Shown here: positions 10,022 through 20,959 of the stretch, piece by piece
Layout of the letters: every line of letters begins with the position of its first letter
How positions within the stretch are numbered: the stretch's first letter is position 1
NCBI RefSeq assembly: GCF_029633865.1
Contig: NC_079211.1
Location: 78,685,859 to 78,749,858, forward strand
Length of the DNA: 64,000 nt
From: Lampris incognitus
Lineage: Eukaryota; Chordata; Actinopteri; Lampriformes; Lampridae
Direction: 5' to 3'
The notes under the pieces: model-generated
Told to the model about the DNA's origin: nothing
What the model saw: only the letters and a program-made list of their open reading frames with translations
Databases searched by the model: none
Position numbers and translations under genes: made by a program

Positions 10022-10129
10022 CTGACAGAGGACTTGTTCATCTTGTGGTTGATGACCAGGTAAGGGTGCTGCATTTTAGTGAAAGCAGGCCAGGGAACTG
10101 GAACTTTACTGTCTCCTTTACTGGGGTCA
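10022..10129 (-). CDS. cel: cel exon (late esterase domain)
   Basis: Acceptor CTCCTCCAG before 10129; donor AG/GTCC after 10022, a GT donor with weak downstream consensus. The 108-bp exon starts with the last base of a Gly codon shared with exon 19897-20094 and reads DPSKGDSKVPVPWPAFTK and onward, ending SSV plus two bases. It matches the CEL segment after the TNFAKTG motif. A 218-bp intron separates it from the terminal exon. Confidence 0.85.
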
Positions 10130-10379
10130 CTGGAGGAGAGAAGCAGAAATAAAGGAAAAACAAAGATGCGGTTGGTTTTCAACCTGTTTGAGAAAAGCAC
10201 ACGACTCTCCATATGAGTCCTTTTGATTTATGCAGGAGTAGCTACCGGCTGCGGTTCATTAGCTTACTTAGTCTAATAATAAAATGATAACGGAGTTTGT
10301 ATTGCACTTCTCCATGGACAAACATCTCGATGTGCGTCACAGGTAAAAAAAAAAACTATAGTAAAAGAAAACAAAAGAA
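10130..10379. other. Intron sequence without recognised content
   Basis: Start of a 9.8-kb cel intron. No repeat family or ORF recognised before 10380. Confidence 0.35.
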
Positions 10380-11240
10380 AATACAGCTGAGGGGCCATTC
10401 CGGGCTTCAAGCCCACACAGAGCGTTGCAAGCTGAAGCTTCAATGGCGTAATTAAAAATATTCACCAAGTTTGATGATTTGTGGACAAACTGTCAAGGCC
10501 GAATTTGCAGCAGGCCCATGCATATGTTTGGAACTGGTGGTACCCCCTATTGAGTCATTTCCAAATAGTTTCACACACGTGGGTCGACGTAGTTATGGAA
10601 CACACTGCAAATTTTTTAATGACTGGACAAACTATTCCTAAATTATAGGCTGGTTAGTGTTATTCCACCCCCCCCTTTTTTTGCATTTGTAGCACCACCT
10701 ATAAGTAGACTTCAATGAAATGTTCAGGGTATGTTTCAAGTATGGAACATACCCCCTAAGTTTTGTGATGATTGGCCCAACGCTCGACTTGGGTGTATTT
10801 GTGTGCTGAGCCATGCCCTTTTGAAGTTCATTGGTCAGTATCTTGAAACTACAAGCTTATACAACTTTTGATAAGCTTGGTCCAATAATGACCCACAGAA
10901 AATTTGGTAGCAATCAGAGTTACGAATTAGGAGGAGATGTAAAAAATGTGCTTTTCAAAAAATCCAAAATGGTGGAAATTCTAGTCAGATGGGCTTTAGT
11001 ATTGCTTGAGTTAAGTTTGTAGAGTGAGGATAGCTAGATGTCTGTACCGAGTTTCATGTAAATTAGACTTATGTCGTAAGGGTTATGACTTTTCAAAGTT
11101 AAAATTTTGACCTTTCCATTATAGCGCCCCCAGCAGGCCGATTTGGGGTCATTTTTATTGGGCAGCCCTTGCACACAACTTCCAATCAATCTCGTGTCTC
11201 TACCATTTATCATTTCACGGGAATTTGCGCAAACATTTCT
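10380..11240. repeat. Unclassified dispersed repeat, non-coding
   Basis: A non-coding stretch with short modules such as 'agcaccacctataagtag', 'aatccaaaatggtgg' and 'atagcgcccccagcaggc'. These resemble the 'tatagcgccac' and 'aaaatggcgggcaaac' modules of the repeat at 37540-38555, so both probably belong to one loose group of teleost repeats. No terminal repeats or protein found. Confidence 0.4.
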
Positions 11241-11249
11241 GAAGAAGAA

Positions 11250-12031
11250 AATGTTTTTGTGGATTATGTTTGTGGATGAGATTGTGATCTGTAGCGAGAG
11301 TAGGGTGCAGTTGGAGGAGAGCCTGGAGAGGTGGAGGTATGCACTGGAGAGAAGAGGAATGAAAGTCAGTAGGAGCAAGACGGAATACCTATGCATGAAT
11401 GAGAGGGAGGACAGTGGAATGGTCTGAATGCAAGGAGTAGAGGTGACGAAGACATATGAGTTTAAATACTTGGGGTCAACTGTCCAAAGTAATGGGGAGT
11501 GCAGAAGAGAGGTGAAGAAGAGAGTGCAGGCAGGGTGGAGTGGGTGGAGAAGAGTGTCAGGAGAGATGTGTGACAGAAGGGTACCAGCAAGAGTTAAAGG
11601 GAAGGTTTACAAGATGGTAGTGAGACCAGCTATGTTATATGGTTTGGAGACAGTGGCACTGTTGAAAAGACAGGAGGTGGAGCTAGAGGTGGCAGAGATG
11701 AAGATGATAAGATTTTCACTGGGAGTGATGAAGAACGGCTGGATTAGGAACGATTATATTAGAGGGACAGCTCAGGTTGGACGGTTTGGAGACAAACCAA
11801 GAGAGACGATGGCTTGGACATGTGTGGAGGAGAGATGCTGGGTATATTGGGAGAAGGATGCTGAATATGGAGCTGCCAGGGAAGAGGAGAAGAGGAAGGC
11901 CAAAGAGGAGGTTTATGGATGTGGTGAGGGAGGACATGCAGGTGGCCGGTGTGACAGAGGAAGATGCAGAGGACAGGAAGAGATGGAAACGGATGATCCG
12001 CTGTGGCGCCCCCTAACGGGAGCAGCCGAAA
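11250..12031 (+). pseudogene. RTE-like LINE, 3' part of reverse transcriptase
   Basis: Starts inside the RT palm. The catalytic FADD box has become FVDE, and a TGA stop follows EREDSGMV near 11425. It then reads through the RT thumb and connection region (MVVRPAMLYGLETVALLK) to the conserved end 'gcgccccctaacgggagcag' before an (AGT)n tail. The same family lies at 16645-19345 in better condition. The copy is 5'-truncated and dead. Confidence 0.85.
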
Positions 12032-12201
12032 GTAGTAGTAGCAGTAGTAGTAGTAGTAGTAGTAGTAGCAGTAGTAGCAGTAGCAGTAGTAGTAGTAGTA
12101 GCAGTAGTAGTAGTAGTAGCAGTAGTAGCAGTAGTAGTAGCAGTAGTAGTAGGAGTAGTAGTAGTAGTAGTAGCAGTAGTAGTAGTAGTAGCAGTAGTAG
12201 C
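12032..12201 (+). repeat. (AGT)n microsatellite, 3' tail of an RTE-like LINE
   Basis: About 170 bp of AGT/AGC triplets directly after the LINE 3' end. RTE-type LINEs commonly end in short tandem repeats, so this probably started as the insertion tail and later expanded. Confidence 0.9.
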
Positions 12202-14040
12202 AGCACCTGCACATGTGACCTGGATCCAATTCCCACAACCCTAGTTATAACATTCCTGCCCCCTATTATCTCCCTGATAACGTCCATCATCAAGTCGTCG
12301 CTGTCCAACCTTCACTGAAGGTTGCTTTAATCAGACCAACTCTGGAAAAAAAAACTAATTTAGATTCTAATGACCAAACAACTACCGGCCTATTTCCAAT
12401 TCACTATTCATCTTCAAAATCCTTGAGAGGGTAGTTGCATTGCAACTCCAGATATACCTTGATAACAATAATCTCTTTGAACATATCCAATCTGGCTGTA
12501 GCCCCAAACATAGCACAGAAACAGACCTGGTTAAGATCACTTATGACCTCCTGCGTGCAGTTGACTGCGGTCTACTCTCTATCCTCATCCTCCTTGACCT
12601 CACCGCAGCCTTTGATACTATATCCCATCAAGCCCTCATGGAGAGTCTGGCTAGCACTGGAGGTGGAGATACTGTGTATGAGTGGTTTGCTTCCTACCTT
12701 ACAGACAGGACACCTTTTGTACAAATTCAGAATTAGCAGTCAGATATAGTTTGATAGTTCCTCGTGGAGTTCCACAGGATTCAGTGTCGGGGACACTTCT
12801 GTTTTTTATTTACCTCCCCCCTGTTATCTCCTCTCACATGTCTTTTCTCTCTCTGAATGATGTCTTCTCCTTTCTCTTTTTGTGTGTGTGAATGGTGCAC
12901 ATGCAGTCTATCCTCCTCCCAGGTCTCCGTGGTGATGGTGGTCACCACCTGGACGCTGCTTGGCATCCCCCTCATCACGTTTTCTTTTTATGTATCTTAC
13001 AAATCCAAATAATTTTATCCTGTTGCAATGTTGTATCCTTCTCTCACTCAGATCTGACTTTTTTTTCACATGGTGATGCTGGTCGCGTGGCTCGGGTCCT
13101 GGCTGTTCCGGTGGCATCTGGATACTGCTTGATATCCTGCTCATCATATTCTTCATATATTTTATAATTCCATTATAACTGTGTTATCCTCTTTCAATGT
13201 TGTATTGTGTAAATTGTGTAAACACAACATCCATTGCACGATGTGCGTCTTGGGAGAGAGATCCCTCCTCTGTTGCTCTCCTGGAGGTTTCTTCCTATTT
13301 TTTCTCCCTGTTGAAAGCTTTTAGGGAGTTGTTCCTTATCCCATGTGAGGGTCTAAGGACAGGATGTTGTGTTGCTGTAAAGCCCCTTGAGGCAAACCTG
13401 TAATTTGTGATATTGGGCTATACAAATAAAATGGACTTGACTTGCTCTTGGCAAGATCCTCCGGCACTAAGGTATCCATTTTAACTGCTATGCCGATGAT
13501 AGACAACTTTACATGTCCACTAATCCCACTTCTACTCTCCCCTCCAGTACCTTCACTGTTTGTCTCCATGATGTACCGATGTGGATGACTAACAATTATC
13601 TAAAACACTCCACGGAAGTCTTATACAATGCTTTGGTCACATCCTGCATAGACTACTGCAATGCAATCCTGGCAGGCATCCTCAACAAAGTTATTCATCG
13701 ACTTCAAGTCATCTGGAATTCTGCAGCATGGATAATTACACATTCAGAGTCCACTGACCATGCCTCTGCCGTGCTGATCCAATTATACTGGCTCCCTGTG
13801 TCACAGTGGATTAATTTTATTATTAATATTCAAAGCTCTTCAAAATCTATCCCCTGCTTATCTCACAGACCTCCTTCAGACTTACACTCCATCTCGCTCC
13901 CTGCGGTCTTCACCAGCAGGTTTATTGGCACTACCGGCCATCAACCTCAGCACAATGGGTGCCCGTCACATCCACTTACTGGACCCCTTCTCAGAATTCA
14001 AAACTGCTCTTAAAACCCACCTTTTTAAACTAGCATACTC
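12202..14040 (+). pseudogene. L2-like LINE reverse transcriptase remnant
   Basis: Fragments in several frames: CDLDPIPTTL at 12210, an RT core at about 12420-12750 (LLDLTAAFDTISHQAL), a PRGVPQDSVSGTLLF motif near 12760, the palm 'CYADD' region read from 13485 (ADD followed by R), and a 3' region at 13620-14010 (CIDYCNAILAGILNKV). Stops and frameshifts occur throughout. The coding sequence is broken at about 12829-13442 by another retroposon. Confidence 0.75.
12829..13442 (+). mobile_element. Short non-autonomous retroposon with L2-type tail
   Basis: A non-coding insert splitting the LINE palm. Its end reads 'gatattgggctatacaaataaaatggacttgacttg', a 3' tail pattern widespread in teleosts. Conserved 3' text includes 'gagagatccctcctctgtt' and 'aagccccttgaggcaaa'. 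It was probably mobilised by an L2-type LINE with the same tail; that is inference. Confidence 0.55.
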
Positions 14041-14059
14041 ACTTTCACAGCATTACCAG

Positions 14060-14620
14060 CATCAAATTCCTATGTAGCGCCTCCTCGTGGCGACACACGG
14101 TAACTGGGTACACCTCGGACCCTGGCTAAACTACAAGGGGCTCGGAGGAGGTCTGGTCCCTAGACTTGCAGTACGCAGGCCCACCAGTGTGTGGATATTC
14201 CCTGATGCCCACGAACCACCCCCAGCTATGGGCTAAATAGTGCCAAGTCAGGTCAACCTTTGCTGCTACCATCATGCCAGTAGATGGCGCTATCTGCATC
14301 TGTTCCTACTGCCTTGTAGATTTGCCTCTTTAGGCAAGGTAGGGGAAGGTAACTCCGAAGTCAAACCCAAGAAGGCGCTGGCAGCAGGGCGCTCCGTGGT
14401 GTTCGCGGCAGAAGGGCCCAGTAGGACCATGAGCCCTATCGGACCTGTGGCACAAACATGAGATAGCGTGCAAGGGCCCCCTCTGGTGGTCGGTGGACGG
14501 CCTCATTTGACCAGTAAGCTGTCAGTGAGCCCGTTGCACCACGGCGTGGCGCTTAGGGGCGGCTTGTGAGGTCCGGAGAGACTGCTCCACGGGGGCGCGA
14601 CACCGCCTGTCCTGACTACT
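14060..14620 (+). repeat. 5'-UTR-like fragment of a zinc-finger LINE family
   Basis: Starts with 'gcctcctcgtggcgacacacggtaactggg' type text that also occurs, diverged, at 55490-55520 in the 5' leader of the LINE at 55430-59455. No ORF of note. Read as an orphan 5' leader. Confidence 0.4.
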
Positions 14621-15059
14621 GCGCAAGGCGGCATGTGGGGACGGCTCGATCCACCTTCGTCTGGGACAAATGTGGACGATATTGTCGCTCTGGTGCGGCT
14701 TGATGGTCCACAGGCGTGCTTGCTGAGCTTAAGCTGCAGCACAGTCGTCGTGGTTTTCGATGGAGATATAAATGCAGCGCATTTACCATTTTACCATATA
14801 TTTCTCAGCCTTTTTCGCAGATAGAAACCTGAAGTAAAAGCCATTTGAGAGCTTAAACGTTTGGCTTTAATTGGAAATAATTTCCTTTGCCCTAATGTTA
14901 TTAACATTTTTTTAAAATCGATTAACAAAAGATATTGAAAAACATCTGCACACATTTTACAGTGATTTGTTTACAAGTGGCAGTGTAAAAACCCCTCGCT
15001 TTCAGAGCATAGGTGATAGTTCCCTGTTTTCCAGTCATCTCGGAATCTGGAAAACTCAC

Positions 15060-15257
15060 CGAAATCCTCCTCTGATTCTGATACTGACTCTGATCCTCCT
15101 CCTCCTCCTCCTCCTCCTCCAACATGTCTTTCTCCCGCTGAGCCTCGGCTAGCAGGTCAGCAGTAGTCACATCATAATCTGGGTCTGGATCTTCAGAGTC
15201 ACTGCTGTACTCTGAAGCAACCTCGCTGCCCTCATCCGGTCTCAAGTACTGCTTCAT
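15060..15257 (-). CDS. Candidate isolated first exon of an unknown acidic protein
   Basis: An ATG at 15255-15257 opens 66 codons that end exactly at a strong donor (GTGAGT at 15054-15059). The peptide has two acidic blocks: DSEDPDPDYD and a run of eight Glu. I recognise no family. Upstream sequence (to about 15480) is GC-richer and holds a TGACGTCA-like CRE word, which could suggest a promoter. It could be a transposon ORF exon, a captured gene fragment or chance. No partner exon was found. Confidence 0.3.
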
Positions 15258-15588
15258 GGACCCTTTTGCGGTCCGCACGGAGGCGAAGACAGGCTAAGAG
15301 CACTGACAAAAAATAAAACATAAAAATGCCTCCCATAATGCACTTTGCATTCCCCGTGTGTATTTAAGGAAATCACGATGCACTTCATCGGACAGACGTC
15401 TTGAAAACGGTGACGTCATCTAAACAGCGGTCACGTTGCATCGGGCTCCAAAGGGAGAAGCACGCAGACGCTGCGCCCCTTCTTAAAGGGGTTGATGAAA
15501 AAAATAAAAAACATTCGATATCAACATCTCAGCATTCAACTAAAACACAGAATGCAACATAAAGGACGATCACAGTAAATTAACGTCG

Positions 15589-15829
15589 TGTGGCGATACA
15601 CGGTGGAGGGTAGATTCAGCAGCGGCTGCTGCTCCTTTAAGGCAGACGTCCAGAGTGCTGACGTAGGCACTGCTTGGGGTTTCCGGGGCGGAGCCATGTT
15701 AGCAGCAGCCTAGCGGTTGGTCAGCTGGTTGCCGGGAGAGGTCGTGCTGTATCGGTGTCGTTTTGTGTGGAGAGTAAACGGAACTGGCTCGACTCGATCT
15801 CTCCGTCTCCTCATTCCTGCACTCCCACA
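15589..15829 (+). repeat. Possible solo LTR
   Basis: A 241-bp block from TGTGGCG to CTCCCACA, with an end ('ctcattcctgca') like that of the gypsy-4 LTR. No flanking target duplication and no adjacent primer binding site are visible, so this is only a candidate. Confidence 0.35.
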
Positions 15830-15890
15830 ATCTGAATTTATGTTTTGCCAGGCAACAGTCTTGTTTGCCCTCTTCATTTCCTCTATCTTC

Positions 15891-16442
15891 TTCTTTAGAT
15901 CATCCAAAGGAGGTGAATCAAGTGCAACTGGACTTGGTATATATCCGTGAAGACGTTTCGCCTCTCATCCAAGAGGCTTCCTCAGTTCGTGCCTTTCTGA
16001 CTAGACCAAGCTAGTCTGACTGGCTGCTGATGAGACTCAGAATTCATCCTCTAGGAGGCGTTGTCAGAGCTATACTAGATGTCCATGGCTCTTAGTGATC
16101 AGATGTTTAGCAACGCCCGTCGCTAACAGAGCCATAGATATGCATGGCTCTTTTGTGTACCGATGTTATGGCCGCGCCCGTCGTTATCGGAGCTATTGAT
16201 ATGCGTGGCCACGCATATCAATAGCTCTGACAACGCCTCCTAGAGGAGAAATTCTGAGTCTCATCAGCAGCCAGTCAGACTACCTTGGTCTAGTCAGAAA
16301 GGCACGAACTGAGGAAGCTTCTTGGATGAGAGGCGAAACGTCTTCACGGATATATACCAAGTCCAGTTGCACTTGATTCAACTCCTTTGGATAAGCATGA
16401 CCTGGATGAATGAGAACATTCAAAGACATGTTCTTTAGATCA
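15891..16442. mobile_element. Foldback (Penelope-associated?) repeat with 12-bp target duplication
   Basis: The 528-bp core at 15903-16430 is flanked by TTCTTTAGATCA at 15891-15902 and 16431-16442. The core is an inverted repeat: the left part (15903-16205) and right part (16206-16430) carry the same sequence, including 'gatgagaggcgaaacgtc', in opposite orientation. The left arm is cut at 'tccaaagg', while the right arm runs 40 bases further. The left arm also holds three ~60-bp subrepeats like those at 1-150. No protein is encoded. Confidence 0.75.
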
Positions 16443-16644
16443 GTTATTTTAAGTACGTCGAAATGATAAAGGAACAACATAGTTCGCCTGTTTGTTGGTA
16501 ATAACGTCATTTTAAAATAAAATCAAGTCAGATTTATTAAGTGATGCAAAAGTCATCACCCCATCTTCCCTGAAATGTTCACATTTTTGCCTAGTTTTAT
16601 GGTCATACTGTATGTACCCTGGATTAATACAATAGGTACCCAGT

Positions 16645-19345
16645 AGATAAATAATACTACTACTACTTTCAGCTGCTCCCGTTAGGGGGCGCCACAGCGG
16701 ATCATCCGTTTCCATCTCTTCCTGTCCCCTGCGTCTTCCTCTGTCACACCAGCCACCTGCATGTCCTCCCTCACCACATAAACCTCCTCTTTGGCCTTCC
16801 TCTTTTCCTCTTCCCTGGCAGCTCCATATTCAGCATCCTTCTCCCAATATACCCAGCATCTCTCCTCCACACATGTCCGCACCATCTCAACCTTGTCTCT
16901 CTTGCTTTGTCTCCAACCCGTTCAACCTGAACGGTCCCTCTAATATACTCCTTCCTAATCCTGTCCTTCTTCATCACTCCCAATGAAAATCTTATCATCT
17001 TCATCTCTGCCACCTCCAGCTCCACCTCCTGTCTTTTCAACAGTGCCACTGTCTCCAAACCATACAACATAGCTGGTCTCACTACCATCTTGTAAACCTT
17101 CCCTTTAACTCTTGCTGGTACCCTTCTGTCACACATCAATCCTGACACTCTTCTCCACCCACTCCACCCTGCCTGCACTCTCTTCTTCACCTCTCTTCTG
17201 CACTCCCCGTTACTTTGGACAGTCAACCCCAAGTATTTAAACTCATACGCCTTCATCACCTCTACTATTTGCACTTGCATCCTCACCATTCCACTGTCCT
17301 CCCTCTCATTCACACATAGGTATTCCATCTTGCTCCTACTGACTTTCATTCCTCTTCTCTCCAGTGCATACCTCCACCTCTCCAGGCTCTCCTCAACCTG
17401 CACCCTACTCTCACTACACAACACAATGTCATCCGCAAACATCATAGTCCATGGAGACTCCTGCCTGATCTTGTCCGTCAACCTGTCCATCACCATTGCA
17501 AACAAGAAAGGGCTCAGAGCCGATCCTTGATGTAATCCCACCTCCACCTTGAACCCATCTGTCATTCCAACCACACACCTCACCACTGTCACACTGCCCT
17601 CATACATAACCTGCACCACTCCTACATACTTCTCTGCAACTCCTGACTTCCTCATACAATACCACCACACCTCTCTCGGCACCCTGTCGTATGCTTTCTC
17701 TAAATCTACAAAGACACAATGTAACTCCTTCTGGCCTTCTCTATACTTCTCCATCAACATTCTCAGAGCAAACATCACATCTGTGGTGCTCTTTCATGGC
17801 ATGAAACCATACTGCTGCTCGCTGATCATCACCTCTCCTCCTCTTAATCTAGCTTCTATTACTCTTTCCCATATCTTCATGCTGTGGCTGATCAACTTTG
17901 TACCTCTGTAGTTGTTACAGTTCTGCACATCGCCCTTGTTCTTGAAAATCGGTACCAGTATGCTTCTTCTCCAGCCCTCAGGCATCCTCTCACTTTCCAA
18001 GATTGTGTTAAACAATCTAGTTAAAAACTCCACTGCCATCTCTCCTAAACACCTCCATGCCTCCACAGGTATGTCATCAGGACCAACTGCCTTTCCAGTC
18101 TTCATCCTCTTCATAACTGCCCTCACTTCCTCCTTGCTAATCCACCACACTTCCTGATTCACTTTCCCCACATCATCCAACCTTCTCTCTCTCTCATTGT
18201 CTTCATTCATCCATCCCTAAAAGTACTCCTTCCACATTCTCAGCACACTCTCCTCAATTGTCAGCACATTTCCATCTCTATCCTTGATCATCCTAACTTG
18301 CTGCACATCCTTCCCAGCTCGGTCCCTCTGTCTAGTCAATCAGTACAAGTCCCTTTCTCCTTCCTTAATGTCTAACCTCACCATACTTCTCTTCCTTTGC
18401 CTTTGCCACTTCTCTCTTCGCTTTACGCTGCATCTCCTTGTACTCCTGTCTGACTATCCCACTTCTTCTTTGCCAGCCTCGTCCTCTGTATACTTTGCTG
18501 TACTTCCTCATACCACCACCAAGTCTGCTTGTCTTCCTTCCTCTGTCCTAATGACACACCAAGTACCTTCCAAGCTGTCTCCCTCACTATTTCTGCAGTG
18601 GTTGCCCAGCCATCCGGCAACTCTTCACTACCACCCAGTGCCTGTTTTAATTCCTCCCTTAACTTCACACAACAGTCTTCCTTCTTCAACTTCCACCATT
18701 TGATCTTCAGCTCTGCCTTCACTCGCTTCCTCTTCCTGGTCCGCAAAGTCATCCGACAGACCACCATCCAATGCGTTCTCCCCTATCACCAACTTGCAGT
18801 CTCCAATTCCTTTCAGATCATGCCTTCTACATAAGATATAGTCCACCTGTGTGCACTTCCTCCACTCTTGTACATCACACTGTGTTCCTCTCTCTTCTTT
18901 AAATATGTATTCACCACAGCCATTTCCATCCTTTTCAAAAAATCCACCACCATCTGTCCTTCCACATTTCTCTCCTTGACACCATACCTACCCATCACCT
19001 CCTCATCGACTGTGTTCCCTTCACCAACATGCCCATTGAAGTCCGCTCTAATTACCACTCTCTCCTCCTTGGGTACCCTCTCCACCACGTCATCTAACTC
19101 ACTCCAGATCTTCCTCACCATTCCACTGTCCTCCCTCTCATTCACGCATATGTATTCCGTCTTGCTCCTACTGACTTTCATTCCTCTTCTCTCCAGTGCA
19201 TACCTCCACCTCTCCAGACTCCCCTCAACCTGCACCCTACTTTCACTACAGATCACAATGTCATCCGTGAATATCATAGTCCATGGAGACTTCTGCCTGA
19301 TCTCGTCCGCCAACCTGTCCATTACCACTGCAAACAAGAATGTGC
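16645..19345 (-). pseudogene. RTE-like LINE, minus strand, with duplicated RT segment
   Basis: Read on the minus strand: a detached RT piece (19340-19118, FTDDIVICS), an endonuclease piece (19115-18813, containing ADFNGHVGEGN), a linker (18767-18423), the RT N-terminus (18210-17794, GPDDIPVEAW and NNYRGTKL), then the RT palm with intact FADD and the C-terminus (17778-16771, DLEKAYDRVPRE). It ends 'gcgccccctaacgggagcag' and a short (AGT)n tail near 16660. Several frameshifts and stops break it. The detached 5' RT piece repeats the sequence found at 17280-17510, so the element is chimeric. The endonuclease catalytic region is altered (normally GADFN; here RADFN). Confidence 0.85.
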
Positions 19346-19375
19346 TGATGGCCACTATTGTGCCATAATGCAACG

Positions 19376-19896
19376 CATTTTGGAAATGGAGGAGCTGGAA
19401 ATTTTTGAAAAACAGAAGATGGAAAACGACTCAGCCCAAGCAGAAAGTTAATCCTCAATGCTGTATGAATTTGTTACAGCCTGCACAGCTTACAAGAGCA
19501 GGCTGGAACGTAACTTACTGGCCTAGGTAAACAAATCAACTGTTGTCTACAGGAGTTTCTCTGCTGTCTCAAAGGAGAATGGCAAAAAAAGAAAAAGAAA
19601 ACAAAAAACATAAATCTAAAGGACATTGTATCTACTGTTTTTATTTGACATTGGCAGATTCTCCTTCATCACACTTCTGTCGGTGTACGCATTGCAAAAT
19701 AGTACATTAATTTCTGACATAACATCTGTCAAAATAGTATACTGTGAACATTAGCATATAGTAGATAGTACATAGCTAGTGTTAGTGTATGGATTTGAGA
19801 CATAGCGCTGGTTAGTTAGCTAGCTGTGTAAATCTGTGCTGACCTGGTTAGTTTGCTAGCTGTGTTCATGCTGGATTAGTCAGGATCGGTATTTAC
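19376..19896. other. Intron sequence, nothing recognised
   Basis: No repeat or gene recognised between the RTE-like LINE and the cel exon at 19897. Confidence 0.35.
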
Positions 19897-20094
19897 CCAG
19901 TCTTTGCGAAGTTGGTCCAGTAGGCAATCATGTACCTGGAGAGGTCTCTATGACGGGGGAAGTAGAGCAGTGGCATGTCGAAAGGTTTACCGAATAGATA
20001 CTGCACATCCTCTGCATGCTCCGCCTCCACCCACCTGGGGAATCCTGGGATACGAGTCTTCATGTTGAACAGGTAGGAGTAGGTACGGGCTCCA
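19897..20094 (-). CDS. cel: cel exon carrying the catalytic histidine
   Basis: Acceptor TTCCTCAG before 20094; donor GG/GTAAAT after 19897. The 198-bp exon completes a Ser codon and reads GARTYSYLFNMKTRIPGF, then a motif EAEHAEDVQYLFGKPF and finally MIAYWTNFAKTG. The His codon at 20016-20018 in EHAEDVQ aligns with the charge-relay His of bile salt-activated lipase (GADHADDVQ-type motif in the family). AYWTNFA is a strong family signature of carboxylesterases. Phases agree with exons 28713-28916 and 10022-10129. Confidence 0.9.
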
Positions 20095-20165
20095 CTGAGG
20101 AAATAATTCAGTACATTAAACTCTTAGAAACTGTCACATTCAATAAGATGAATAATGATAACTGA

Positions 20166-20167
<2 letters not shown>

Positions 20168-20250
<83 letters not shown>
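20168..20250. repeat. (AT)n microsatellite
   Basis: About 82 bp of uninterrupted AT dinucleotides. Confidence 0.98.
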
Positions 20251-20252
<2 letters not shown>

Positions 20253-20319
20253 GATTTAGAAAGCCATCCACGGTGCCATCTTGACTCCGGGGATGATGCT
20301 TCAGTACAGTGCTAGCACC

Positions 20320-20665
20320 ATGGTACGGTGGCCCAGTGGTTAGCACTGTTTCCTCGCAGCAAGAAGGTCCTGGGTTCGAACCCCAGGCCGCCCCAGGTCC
20401 TATCTGTGTGGAGTTTGCATGTTCTCCCCGTTTCTACGTGGGTTTCCTCCCACCATAAAAAAGACATGCATGTTGGGGTTAATACTCCTCGTGCCTGTGC
20501 CTGTGCCCTTGCCCAAGGCAATGGAAAGAAGAAGTGGAGTTGGTTCCCGGGTGCTGCAGCTGCCCACTGCTCATATACAATAGGATGGCTAAATGCAGAG
20601 AGCACATTTCGTTGTAACCTGTACAATGACAAAAATAAAAGGGACTTTCTAAAGTGGCCTAACAC
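20320..20665 (+). mobile_element. tRNA-derived SINE (V-SINE-like)
   Basis: The head 'ggtggcccagtggttagcac' fits an RNA polymerase III box A, and GGTTCGAACCC is a box B. The body contains 'gtggagtttgcatgttctcc' and 'gtgggtttcctcccacc', a core widespread in fish SINEs. The end is 'ctgtacaatgacaaaaataaa'. A second, minus-strand copy lies at 61757-62243. It is not a tRNA gene: no acceptor or anticodon arm pairs follow. Confidence 0.8.
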
Positions 20666-20699
20666 AACAGTCAGGCTCCGAAAGACGGGCTTTTGATCT

Positions 20700-20945
20700 G
20701 CACATCCAGTGATTCACCTGGTGAAAACCCGCTCCATGCCCGACAAAACGGACAAGCTGCCTCTCCTTAATGGGACAAACAAAGACTTTGCACGTTCTGC
20801 TGCTCTCTGTTTCACTGTGACCTGGCGTAATGAATCCACCCTTAACAGCGGACTACATCTGCCGGGCTTCCACCTACCCTCAGCGGATCAAATTACGGTG
20901 CTATCGGGAAAAGCGAAGGGTGGAGGAATTTGCTTCTACATATAT
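20700..20945 (+). pseudogene. LINE endonuclease fragment
   Basis: A short frame resembling the 5' part of an apurinic-type LINE endonuclease (SAALCFTVTWRNES, normally a CFTETWL core; GKAKGGGICFYI). The catalytic Glu of the ETW motif is replaced by Val. It breaks off at a TA-rich junction near 20940. A relative is at 32550-32890. Confidence 0.6.
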
Positions 20946-20959
20946 GAAGGTTACATATA

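Noticed and set aside
11428..12318. Long frame with a poly-serine run (and poly-Leu, poly-Tyr frames on the other strand)
   Set aside because: The homopolymer is the translation of the (AGT)n microsatellite; the flanks are LINE remnants.
15589..15829. Confident solo LTR call
   Set aside because: Ends look like TG..CA, but no target duplication or second copy is visible; kept only as a low-confidence feature.
20325..20400. tRNA gene
   Set aside because: Box A and box B words are present, but the cloverleaf does not close and the body is a SINE.
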